From: Rhodopirellula sp. P2
Lineage (GTDB): Bacteria; Planctomycetota; Planctomycetia; Pirellulales; Pirellulaceae
DNA: 64,000 nt
Direction of reading: 5' to 3'
Assembly (NCBI RefSeq): GCF_028768465.1
Contig: NZ_CP118225.1
Span: forward strand, 6,305,001-6,369,000
The translations under genes were made by a program, and so were the position numbers. The notes beneath the pieces are model-generated. The model saw only the letters and a list, made by a program, of their open reading frames with translations, made no database searches and was not told where the DNA came from. Below, in pieces: positions 26,856-35,130 of this stretch. Each line of letters starts with the position of its first letter. Position 1 is the stretch's first letter.

Positions 26856-27401
26856 TCATTGAGGACGTTCGGGTCGTTGGTTGGGACGAGCTTCACCGCC
26901 GGCTTCCATTGGATTGGGTCCTTGAGGTGGCCGAACATTTCGCAACTGAGTTTCCTGTTCGTCCGTCAGAATCGCGGCCAAGCGTCGGGTGACTTCGGCC
27001 TGCAACGCGGCAAGTTGTCGAGACTGACGTTCAGTCAGGTTCAGCGACTGTGCCACGGGTTCCGGCAAGACTTGTCCGGGCTCGGTGGGAGGCCCGTGTT
27101 GACCACCGTGTTCCCCCTGCGGTGGTTGCCCTGGATTTCCAGGTCCTGCGTTGCCGTTCATGGGGTTGCCGTTCATGGGTGGCGGACCACCGCGTCCGAA
27201 CTGGTTGCCGCGACTCTGGCTTTGCATCGCAATCAGCAGTTCCGATTTGGTGACGCTGCCGTCCTGGTTCGCGTCCGCCGTTGTGAACAACTGCAAGATC
27301 ATTTCGGTGGGAGGGCCACCGCGTCCGGGTGGTTGGGCCACGAGCAGATTGGGAAGACAGAATGTCCCGGCGACGGCGATGCACTGGAGTGTTCGAATCA
27401 C
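26856..27401 (-). CDS. Exported EF-hand protein, Pro/Gly/Gln-rich
   Basis: 181 residues with a signal peptide (MIRTLQCIAVAGTFCLPNLL, cleavage after about VAQ). An EF-hand calcium loop is at about 43-54 (DANQDGSVTKSE). Then follows a long low-complexity linker rich in Gly, Pro and Asn (about 65-112) and a helical segment at about 118-155 (LNLTERQSRQLAALQAEVTR then RLAAILTDEQETQL) resembling the 'LT..Q..ql..i' helices of periplasmic Spy/CpxP-type proteins. Function unknown; calcium binding in the envelope is likely. The 3' tail ends in a Pro/Arg-rich stretch. Confidence 0.8.
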   Translation of the reverse strand: MIRTLQCIAVAGTFCLPNLLVAQPPGRGGPPTEMILQLFTTADANQDGSVTKSELLIAMQSQSRGNQFGRGGPPPMNGNPMNGNAGPGNPGQPPQGEHGGQHGPPTEPGQVLPEPVAQSLNLTERQSRQLAALQAEVTRRLAAILTDEQETQLRNVRPPQGPNPMEAGGEARPNQRPERPQ

Positions 27402-27763
27402 GTTTCAACCTCAGAAGAGAAAAGAGACGACCAATCGCGAGCGTGCTTGGAAGAAAATCCAACAACCCATTGCCCAGAGACCAGTCAGGTTGGAAGGGGA
27501 CAAACCCACTTGAAACGCACGTTCCCTGAGACAGGAGCGATCAAAAAAGAGTCTGCCGAGAACCCAATGCGCCGCCAACCGCCATGGGGTGACACGCTTT
27601 CTGAACTTTATCTGAGGAAAGGTGCGATTCCAAAAACCATCGGGAATTCGTTGGTGCTTTTCAAAAATAGGGGCAAGAGTTGGAGTGTCCTACACCGACA
27701 TCGGTGATGCGTCCATCTGTTGCGACGCCCATTTGAAGCCTCTCGTTTGAAAGACACCATGCC
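27402..27763. other. Divergent intergenic region
   Basis: 362 bases between the divergent EF-hand and Pro-rich protein genes. No protein-like frame and no repeat copy were seen. Promoters for both genes should lie here but were not assigned. Confidence 0.4.
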
Positions 27764-28405
27764 ATGAATCTTTCTGGTCTCAGCTCCGCTGTCAGCAGCC
27801 AAACATCATCGACTCAATCGAATCGCCAAGGCCCTCCTCCGCCGAATGAAGAGCAGCTGTCCAGCGCGCTCGAAACGGTCGGTGTGGACGACACGACCGC
27901 CACGAAGGTGCTGGCTCAAATCGACGACGCGATTGCCAAGTTGAAATCAGAGTCGTCCGTTGGGAACACCCCTCAAGCATTCCGCTCCGCTGTGGAAGAA
28001 GTCTTGGACGCCAACGGGATCGATTCCGCAGAAGTCGAACAAGCCCTGAGAGCCAATGGCCCATCCGGTACAAGTGAAGCCGCTGGAGCGAGCGGCCCTG
28101 CCCGTGGCGGACGCCCCCATGGGCCGCCGCCCCCACCACCCGAAGACGAAACCACCACCAGTTCTCTCGAATCGGCATTGCTTTCTGCAGGTGTCGATGA
28201 GTCATCAACCGATGAATTGGTGAGCCAGATCATTGACTCGTTGGAGGAACTCGTGGTGGAATCCGATGGCAACGCTTCCACGGACCAAATCCGCGCGGCG
28301 TTGACCAGCGTGCTGGAAGAAAATGGTGTCGACGCCGACGCATTCGCACAGGCAATCGCAGGCGACATCAATGAAGCCGGTCTCGTCATTGATCAATACG
28401 CCTGA
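27764..28405 (+). CDS. Internally duplicated, Pro-rich-linker protein of unknown function
   Basis: 213 residues, no signal peptide, acidic. Two copies of a roughly 60-residue helical unit are visible: SALETVGVDDTTATKVLAQI with FRSAVEEVLDANGIDSAEVE, and SALLSAGVDESSTDELVSQI with IRAALTSVLEENGVDADAFA. Each is preceded by a polyproline linker (QGPPPPNEEQ; RPHGPPPPPPEDE). The units have an EF-hand-like spacing (EEVLDANGID) but lack a complete DxDxDG loop. Function unknown. It ends 38 nt before the ECF sigma start and is on the same strand, so co-transcription is possible. Confidence 0.7.
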   Translation: MNLSGLSSAVSSQTSSTQSNRQGPPPPNEEQLSSALETVGVDDTTATKVLAQIDDAIAKLKSESSVGNTPQAFRSAVEEVLDANGIDSAEVEQALRANGPSGTSEAAGASGPARGGRPHGPPPPPPEDETTTSSLESALLSAGVDESSTDELVSQIIDSLEELVVESDGNASTDQIRAALTSVLEENGVDADAFAQAIAGDINEAGLVIDQYA

Positions 28406-28442
28406 GCGACGAAGGCATGTCGGTTCAGCTACAATGGCCCCG

Positions 28443-29006
28443 ATGAATCCAGATATCACGCGAATCCTGACGGCCATCGACGAAGGCGATCCCAACGCGA
28501 CAGGGGATCTGTTGCCATTGGTCTATGACGAATTGCGGCGATTGGCATCCAGCCGAATGAATCATGAAAAGCCCGGGCACACCCTGCAGCCAACGGCACT
28601 GGTTCACGAAGCCTTCTTGCGACTTGTCGGCGGCAACGATCCGCAGCGATGGGACGGCCGAGGGCACTTCTTTGCCGCCGCAGCAGAAGCGATGCGGCGG
28701 ATTCTGATTGAAAATGCGCGCAGCAAAGGCCGCACCAAGCGAGGTGGAAATCTGGTTCGTCGTGAACTGGACAACGATGTCGCTTCCGTCGACACGCAAG
28801 ACATCGATGAACTGTTGACCTTGGACGATGCCTTGCACAAATTGTCCAGCGAAGACCCGGCGCTGGCGAAATTGGTCGAACTTCGCTACTTCACTGGGCT
28901 GACCATCGACGAGACCGCTGAGATCCTCGGTGTCTCCGCCCGAACCACCAAACGCAATTGGGCCTATGCACGAGCGTGGTTGCAACGTGAGATGAACCAG
29001 GGCTGA
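28443..29006 (+). CDS. ECF-type RNA polymerase sigma factor (planctomycete TIGR02999-like)
   Basis: 187 residues from ATG 28443 (MNPDITRILTAIDEGDPNAT); an in-frame ATG three codons upstream is equally possible. Region 2: LLPLVYDELRRLASSRMNHE, PTALVHEAFLRLVG, HFFAAAAEAMRRILIENARS. Region 4: LAKLVELRYFTGLTIDETAE then ILGVSARTTKRNWAYARAWL, the promoter -35 helix-turn-helix. This subgroup is expanded in planctomycetes and usually sits near Ser/Thr kinases with the N-terminal cap seen in the gene at 24618-26429. No anti-sigma factor gene is adjacent. Confidence 0.92.
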   Translation: MNPDITRILTAIDEGDPNATGDLLPLVYDELRRLASSRMNHEKPGHTLQPTALVHEAFLRLVGGNDPQRWDGRGHFFAAAAEAMRRILIENARSKGRTKRGGNLVRRELDNDVASVDTQDIDELLTLDDALHKLSSEDPALAKLVELRYFTGLTIDETAEILGVSARTTKRNWAYARAWLQREMNQG

Positions 29007-29036
29007 GAACCGGTCACGCCCATCGCGGTGACGGAC

Positions 29037-31976
29037 TCACTCTTCCCGCAGGAAGACTTCCAAATCGCTGCCGATGGAACCCACCGCCGCAACGCCAGTG
29101 CCATCCTTTGAAACGGCCAGCGATTGCACATAACCTCGGCCGACCGGAAACCGGTGCAAGCGAGCATTGCGTTGAAAGTCCCAAACATCGATCTTGGCGC
29201 TTCCACCAGTGATCAAGCAACGGCTGTCCGAAGTGAAACGCATCGACCAAAGAATCTCATTGCCGATCAACGGCATGAGTTCACGGAAGGTCTTCAAGTC
29301 CCAAACGCGCACGTTGTAACTATCACCAACCGCCAACCACGCCCCGTCCGCCGAAAACGCAGCCGATTGTCCAGAACTCCAAGAGCGGTTCAAAGGCCGT
29401 TCGCTGATCGTCTGCCCCGTGCTCACATCCGTGGTGATCAACCGGTGCCCGTCCGTTGCCAGCAATGTTTTTTCATCGTCTGAGATGTGAACCGCTTTCA
29501 GGGCACCTTGGAACCCGCCGATCATCGCGACCTCGCGACCGGTTTCCACCTCCCAACAACGAGCGACCTTGCCGGCCCCCCCCGAAATTGCCCAGCGACC
29601 CGATCGTGACACCTCGATGCATTTGACTTCTTTGGTGTGCCCCGCGAACTGGCCCACTGGTCGCATCAACCCCTCAGGCGAGACGGTGAAGACTGAGATG
29701 TGGCCTGTTTGACCTCCCGCAATCAATCGCGATCCATCCGGTGTGAAGATGCAAGCCGTCACCGCTTGCAGAATTTCCAGTTTGGTTTGTTCCGCAACGA
29801 TGTTTTGGTGTTGGATGTCAAACAGCGTGATCGCTCGGTCGGGACGCCCTCCCGCCAGCAACCGAGTGTTGGGGGAAAAGGCCAGTGACTTGATTCCCCA
29901 ACGCAGATCCGTGAACCTCGCTTTTGCGACCAGATTCGTCGGCAACTCATGCGACGGATTTGCTGATCCTGGCGTGCGAGCATTGGACGCTGCCGGACGG
30001 TACCTCTCCGAGGAAGACATGTCACGCGAGGCACTGTTGTTTGCACGAAGCGATGATTGGGGTGGGACATTTGACAGGTGCGGTGAGGGCGAGAGGGTCG
30101 TCTCGGAACGATCAGCCTCGTGAGCTTCGATCAAACGCAGATCCACGCAAGCATCCGAGAACAGTTCTTTGAAGACGTCGCGTTTGATGGTGCCGCCGCT
30201 GATCTGCAAGGAACTGAAGACCCGAGCCACGCGAGACGCATCCTTCAATCGGTTCAAAAATTCATCGGCTTGCAGCCCGAACTCACATGCGACTTGTTGC
30301 AGGTCAATGTCTTGGATGAACCGAGCCGCCATGGCAGAGACGGATTCGCCGCTGCGGCTGATCGTTGTGATCCCCAGTTCATCCAGCGCATCGGCAAATC
30401 GCTTGGCATCCCGGTCGATGATCTGGTCCAGTTCGTTCGCTTGACGATACAGCGCGAGAATATCATCCGCATCGTCGAAGGCGGATCGATTGGCTTGGAC
30501 CGCCGGGCCGACTTCATCTCGTTTGGGGATCATTCCGGCATAGTGACAAGACATGCAAGACACGCCGTTGGTCACCGTTCGATCGGGCTGCTTGGGATCG
30601 CTGACGATTTGCGTGGGGCCCTGATCGATGCGTTGTCCTTTTTCATCGGTCAACAGATAGCCTTGCAAACCGTTGGGCAACGTGAAAATGATTTCGCCGC
30701 CGTCATGTCGAAAAGAATTGCGTCCCTGGTTGGGACCGAGTGGGTACTCAAACAAATTTTGAAACCCCGTGTTGCTGGCAAAGTCATAGCTTTTCCAGTA
30801 CGAACCGTAGGGTGACTTGTGCCACTCGATCAAACGGTTGTTCTGCGAGACACCTGATCGATTGAACGCCGCTCGGATGGCCATTTCCTGATTGATATTG
30901 GCTTGCACGTTGACGCGCAGCATGTGCTCCAGATCAGCATCGGTCGACGGCAAATTCAGCACGCTGTGATACAGCGGCGGCTTGGACGCGGCAAAGACAA
31001 ACCAATCGACTCGCACGAATGGCATCTTGGTTTGTGTTCGCTCGAAACACGACAGAGCATGCGGAGTGGAAAGACGAAGGAAGTACGGGTTCGCATCTTC
31101 GATCGACCGCCAAATCGCTTGGGTCCAGTGAACCTTTCGAATGTCGAGGCGAAAGACAGTGCGGGCAGGGTCAATCGCTTCGGGAATGATCAAGTCCGCG
31201 TTCCACGACAGGCTGTTCAGCAATTTGGCAAACGCGTTGCGATAGGCCTGCAGTTCATCTTCGCTGACACCTGCATTGTACAAATGCGTCAGAGTGAAGT
31301 AACGCATGAACCGTTGCGAGCGTTCGGCTTGTCGCTGAAGATCTTCATCGATCCATTCAATGATCTGCTCATTGGTCACAAAGGGACGCGATGGTTCGTC
31401 GTCAAATGTCGGGGCCCCCGCAGCAATCCACTGTTCGATCACCTGGATGTCACGAGGGCTCAATCGTGGTTCTTCGTCGACCGGAGGCATCACGCTGTCA
31501 TCCTCCGCGTGGATGCGATCCAACAGCAACGAATCAGTCCCAGGTTCCGCAATTGTTTTCGAGAGTTTCGCCAGGTTCACGACAAAGTTGAAGCCACCCT
31601 CGCTGGTTCCATCTTCGCCGTGACAACGATGGCAGGCATCCCGCAACAGCACCTCGGTCCGCTCCGCCAATTCTTTTGGTGAAGCGTCTGCCATCTCTGT
31701 CGATTTCAAAGTCGGTTCCACCGCCTTCATCTCGCTCGGCTTCGCATTCGGCTTGGTTTCGAGTTCATTCAAATAGGCTTGATCTTTTTCGCTCAACTTG
31801 GCGAGCGGAATGCTGATGATCTTTCCGTCTGGACGTTCCAGGACCACGTTGGTCCCGTGCACGAGCACCAACTTGGCTTCGATGCGATAATCCCCCGATG
31901 AGTCTGTCCACTCACGAGCTTGCAGCGTGGACGGTGCCAGGAACGCGAACACGAGCAAGAACAACAAGATTCGCAT
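29037..31976 (-). CDS. SHD1 - cytochrome c - WD40 exported protein
   Basis: 979 residues from the ATG at 31976 (MRILLFLLVFAFLAPSTLQA); the frame is open further upstream but that part has no signal and is Arg/His-rich. After the signal peptide comes an SHD1-like domain (REWTDSSGDYRIEAKLVLVH, about 21-75). A first heme motif is C115-H-R-C118-H119 with a planctomycete cytochrome domain (VMPPVDEEPRLSPRDIQVIE). A large middle domain carries a second heme motif in GVSCMSCHYAG. WD40 repeats fill roughly the last 300 residues (GGQTGHISVF; GHTKEVKCIEVSRSGRWAIS). Probably periplasmic electron transfer or protein scaffolding; substrate unknown. Confidence 0.9.
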   Translation of the reverse strand: MRILLFLLVFAFLAPSTLQAREWTDSSGDYRIEAKLVLVHGTNVVLERPDGKIISIPLAKLSEKDQAYLNELETKPNAKPSEMKAVEPTLKSTEMADASPKELAERTEVLLRDACHRCHGEDGTSEGGFNFVVNLAKLSKTIAEPGTDSLLLDRIHAEDDSVMPPVDEEPRLSPRDIQVIEQWIAAGAPTFDDEPSRPFVTNEQIIEWIDEDLQRQAERSQRFMRYFTLTHLYNAGVSEDELQAYRNAFAKLLNSLSWNADLIIPEAIDPARTVFRLDIRKVHWTQAIWRSIEDANPYFLRLSTPHALSCFERTQTKMPFVRVDWFVFAASKPPLYHSVLNLPSTDADLEHMLRVNVQANINQEMAIRAAFNRSGVSQNNRLIEWHKSPYGSYWKSYDFASNTGFQNLFEYPLGPNQGRNSFRHDGGEIIFTLPNGLQGYLLTDEKGQRIDQGPTQIVSDPKQPDRTVTNGVSCMSCHYAGMIPKRDEVGPAVQANRSAFDDADDILALYRQANELDQIIDRDAKRFADALDELGITTISRSGESVSAMAARFIQDIDLQQVACEFGLQADEFLNRLKDASRVARVFSSLQISGGTIKRDVFKELFSDACVDLRLIEAHEADRSETTLSPSPHLSNVPPQSSLRANNSASRDMSSSERYRPAASNARTPGSANPSHELPTNLVAKARFTDLRWGIKSLAFSPNTRLLAGGRPDRAITLFDIQHQNIVAEQTKLEILQAVTACIFTPDGSRLIAGGQTGHISVFTVSPEGLMRPVGQFAGHTKEVKCIEVSRSGRWAISGGAGKVARCWEVETGREVAMIGGFQGALKAVHISDDEKTLLATDGHRLITTDVSTGQTISERPLNRSWSSGQSAAFSADGAWLAVGDSYNVRVWDLKTFRELMPLIGNEILWSMRFTSDSRCLITGGSAKIDVWDFQRNARLHRFPVGRGYVQSLAVSKDGTGVAAVGSIGSDLEVFLREE

Positions 31977-32198
31977 GGTATCCGGACAATTGAAAGAAGA
32001 GACAGACAGAAACCAGGGGCAGTTTGCAAGCAACATCCCCCGCCTCACAACGCCCCGTCGGCAAGCGTCACGACCGAGTATATCGCAGTGAACGCAGTCA
32101 AGCCATTTCTCCATATGGTGCCATCCACCTTGATTTGACTTTGCTGATGTGATGCATACGATGCTTTTGTCTTGCCAATCCCACTGGAGAGCAGAGCG

Positions 32199-33359
32199 AT
32201 GCCGCGGCCTCAGCGAAGCGAACAGTTTGATCCCAGCGAAGTGGGGATCGTGCACGTGGTCCAGCGATGTGTGCGACGCGCCTTTCTTGCAGGTGTCGAC
32301 CAGGCGACCGGCAAGGATTTCTCGTTCCGCAGGGAATGGATTCGCCGGCGGATGGAAGCTCTGGCTTCGGTGTTCGCGGTCGATGTGCTTTCGTACGCGG
32401 TGTTGAGCAATCACATGCATCAGATTCTCCGCAACCGGCCGGATGTCTGTGCTCAATGGAGCGACGAGGAAGTTGCGATTCGCTGGCTGCGTGTGTTCCC
32501 CGGTCGACGCCTCGAAGAACACTTGGCCGAGCCGACTGAAAACGATGTGCAAATGCTGGTTCGCAACAAGGAGCGGCTGACTGAAGTCCGTCGCCGCTTG
32601 TCAGACATCTCTTGGTACATGAGAGCCCTGGCCGAACCCATTGCCCGACTGGCGAACAAACAGGACGAATGCACCGGCCGATTTTGGGAAGGTCGCTTCA
32701 AAGCACAGAAAATCGTCGACGAGGCAGGCTTGCTCGCCTGCAGCATGTACGTCGATCTGAACCCGGTCCGCGCAGCGCTGACGGCGACTCCCGAGACCAG
32801 CCCGCACACCAGTGCCTACGACCGGATCGAAGCTCGCAAGGGCGAACGAATCCCTTCGGCCGCCTTTGATCTGAAACCGATTCCGACGGAAGAAGCCGGA
32901 CGAGAAATTCGAGAAACGCCGGTCGAAGTTCTTCAGGAAAAACGCAGGGCGAAGCGACGCAATCCAACCGGGAAACGGATCCGGCGAGACGAATGGTTGA
33001 GCCCTCTGACGTTGAGCGAAACCAAACTGTCCACCGAACCGCAAGTCCACACGAAAGGGCTCCGCAGCAGCGATCGCGGATTCTTGAACATCCGCTGGAG
33101 CGATTACAAACGGTTGCTGGACTGGACCGCGGCGCAACCGATTGCCTGCCGAGCGACTGAACTGCCCAAGCGTCTCGCCCAAACGCTCTCGGAAGTCGGA
33201 ATTGACGCTTCGATGTGGCGAGACTTGGTGTGGGACTGGCAGAAGTACTTTGGAAGAACCAGCTGCATCGGCCGCCCTGAATCGCTGAAAGCCGATGCAG
33301 AACGAACCGGCCGCCATCACCACCGCGGCCAGGTCCAAGCCGCAGCCTGCTTCGCCTGA
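32199..33359 (+). CDS. Large Y1/HUH transposase-like protein (RAYT relative)
   Basis: 386 residues from ATG 32199, chosen for GGAGAGCAG upstream; nine extra codons are possible. The HUH pair is H72-M-H74 in AVLSNHMHQILRNRP, and the probable catalytic tyrosine is Y140 in DISWYMRALAEPIARLAN. RFWEGRFKAQKI and ACSMYVDLNPVRA match the family. Unlike the transposase at 7290 the second position after HxH is Gln, and a 150-residue basic extension follows. No REP hairpins or terminal repeats flank it, so it may be a domesticated or immobile copy. Single-strand DNA nicking is the expected activity. Confidence 0.82.
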   Translation: MPRPQRSEQFDPSEVGIVHVVQRCVRRAFLAGVDQATGKDFSFRREWIRRRMEALASVFAVDVLSYAVLSNHMHQILRNRPDVCAQWSDEEVAIRWLRVFPGRRLEEHLAEPTENDVQMLVRNKERLTEVRRRLSDISWYMRALAEPIARLANKQDECTGRFWEGRFKAQKIVDEAGLLACSMYVDLNPVRAALTATPETSPHTSAYDRIEARKGERIPSAAFDLKPIPTEEAGREIRETPVEVLQEKRRAKRRNPTGKRIRRDEWLSPLTLSETKLSTEPQVHTKGLRSSDRGFLNIRWSDYKRLLDWTAAQPIACRATELPKRLAQTLSEVGIDASMWRDLVWDWQKYFGRTSCIGRPESLKADAERTGRHHHRGQVQAAACFA

Positions 33360-33410
33360 GCAGCAAGCCCGAAACAGTCGCCATCCTTCGCGGTGGTGCA
33401 TGGGCCGACG

Positions 33411-33432
33411 GAACAGTTGGGGACAACTGTTC
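33411..33432. repeat. Short hairpin repeat GAACAGTT...AACTGTTC
   Basis: An 8-bp perfect stem (GAACAGTT / AACTGTTC) around loop GGGGAC, followed by TACTC. The same hairpin occurs at 63474-63495 with loop AGGGAC and, less perfectly, at 62897-62917. It lies in the 279-base gap between the transposase-like gene and the PQQ gene; nothing else was seen in that gap. Confidence 0.65.
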
Positions 33433-33638
33433 TACTCTGCTGCGCTCAATCGATCTCACTCACGCGGCTGGCGTCTCCGAGCAGTCGATCAAGCTCGCAA
33501 AATAACACCGAGATAGAGGAAGTCGCCCTCAATCCGCCAGAGAACAAGCCCAAAGTCTCGCATCGCCAAAACCGGGAAGGTGGATGGCACCATACAGGGA
33601 AAGCATTGCGATGAGGGGTGCTGTCTCAACGAATCTGT

Positions 33639-34955
33639 TCAAGGTGACTGGATTTTGATCAAGTACTTTTTTCCTCGCACAAAGATCGCGCCGTTGGAAA
33701 CGGCTGGACATGCGGAGGTTGCCATCTCTGGAACGTCGTTGGTGGCGATGATCTCGGGTTCTCGCTGAGCCTTCACGACGGTCCCGAGCCCGCTTTGGTT
33801 GAAGAAGTACAGTCGATCGCCAGCAAGAATCGGTGACGCCAAGTAGTCGCCCGCGATACGTTTCTTCCAAAGTTCTTCACCGGTGTTCACATCAATGCAT
33901 GACAGCACACCGTTGTCGGTGACTTGAAAGATCAATCCATCGTGCTCAATCGGCATCGCAAAGCGCGGGTTGCCGCGTTCACGAACCCATTCGACGTGCG
34001 AGTCGGTGACGTCTCCCCTTGTGGACTCATCCAAACGGACCGCGACAAGCTGCGCACCGCGGGAACCAGTGTTGATAATCGCGAGTTTCTTCTCCGGCAC
34101 CCACAGCGGTCGGATGCCCGCGTTGTAGCTTTTGTGTCGCAGCGTCCAAAGTTCTTTGCCGGTTTCGAGATCGTAGCTTTGCATCGCTCGAGCACCGACG
34201 GACAGAACCTGCGTTTGATCGCCAACTTGGACGATCGCCGGCGTGCAATAGGCTTTTCGCAGGTCACCGTCACGCAGTGGTTTTCCGTCGTCACCAAGAT
34301 CTTCGTAGTCGGTGCTGCGGTCGGTTCGCCAAATCGTTTCTCCCGTTTCGGCATCGAGTGCCGTCGTGTATTGCTGATCAACGCCGTCGAACGTCAGCAC
34401 CAATCTATTGTCATGCAAGACGGGTGAGGAACCAGGTCCTCGAAAATGCTGACACGGCAGATCACGTCGCTGCCAGATCACCTCAGCAGTCTCCGCATCC
34501 AGCTTCGCGGTTCCATAGCTGCCGAAGTGAACATAAACAGCCCCCGGTCCTAACACACAACTCGGTGCAGCGTAGTTGTTGAACCCGACGGCGCCGCCAA
34601 GCTCCTCCACCTCCTCATTTTCAAACAGCAATTGGTCGTGGAGAATCTCGCCGGTTTGCTCATCGATCGCGATGACGAATTGCTTTTTTCCATCAGAAGT
34701 CGCCGTGGTCAGCCAGATCTTTCCGTCACGGATCACCGGCGACGAGTGACCTTCATCGTGCAAAGGAGCCTTCCAGGCAACGTTCTCGGTGTCCGTCCAG
34801 TGAATCGGCAGTCGCTCGGCATCGGCGTCAGCAACCACTCCGTTCAGATTCGGCCCGTGACGATCAGGCCACTGCGAAAATCCATTCGGTGCAGCAACGG
34901 TCAACGACGCGAAACAGATGGCGACGCAAAGAGAGTTCAAAATCAATCGAGTCAT
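33639..34955 (-). CDS. Exported PQQ-like beta-propeller repeat protein
   Basis: 438 residues from the ATG at 34955 (MTRLILNSLCVAICFASLTV), giving a proper signal peptide; the upstream open frame is not protein-like. FSQWPDRHGPNLNGVV opens the mature part, followed by WTDTENVAWKAPLHDEGHSS as in other planctomycete PQQ_2 proteins, and blade motifs such as GEILHDQLLF, AEVIWQRRDLP, GETIWRTDRS, GKELWTLRHK and GEELWKKRIAG. Paralogous to the protein at 20487. No PQQ-dehydrogenase catalytic signature; a sensor or scaffold role is plausible. Divergent from the hydrolase gene at 35131. Confidence 0.88.
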   Translation of the reverse strand: MTRLILNSLCVAICFASLTVAAPNGFSQWPDRHGPNLNGVVADADAERLPIHWTDTENVAWKAPLHDEGHSSPVIRDGKIWLTTATSDGKKQFVIAIDEQTGEILHDQLLFENEEVEELGGAVGFNNYAAPSCVLGPGAVYVHFGSYGTAKLDAETAEVIWQRRDLPCQHFRGPGSSPVLHDNRLVLTFDGVDQQYTTALDAETGETIWRTDRSTDYEDLGDDGKPLRDGDLRKAYCTPAIVQVGDQTQVLSVGARAMQSYDLETGKELWTLRHKSYNAGIRPLWVPEKKLAIINTGSRGAQLVAVRLDESTRGDVTDSHVEWVRERGNPRFAMPIEHDGLIFQVTDNGVLSCIDVNTGEELWKKRIAGDYLASPILAGDRLYFFNQSGLGTVVKAQREPEIIATNDVPEMATSACPAVSNGAIFVRGKKYLIKIQSP

Positions 34956-35130
34956 AACGATCGCTTGCACAAAACACGGTGGGCGTTGGGGTGGGAGCAT
35001 CAGGGACAGCATTGTAATTGACGTGCGACATGGATTGGTCGTCAAGCGGCAGCGATTCGTTTCGAACGTGTTCGGTTGTGACAAAATTTGTTCCGAAAGC
35101 GATTTAGCATGCCAACTGCGAGCCACCTCG

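Noticed and set aside
28407-28435. TACAAT upstream of the ECF sigma gene as a -10 element
   Set aside because: It overlaps the alternative start codon at 28434 and no matching -35 sequence lies at the right distance.
31977-32552. 192-codon upstream extension of the SHD1-cytochrome gene
   Set aside because: The extension overlaps the divergent transposase-like gene, is Arg/His-rich, and would bury the signal peptide that begins at 31976.
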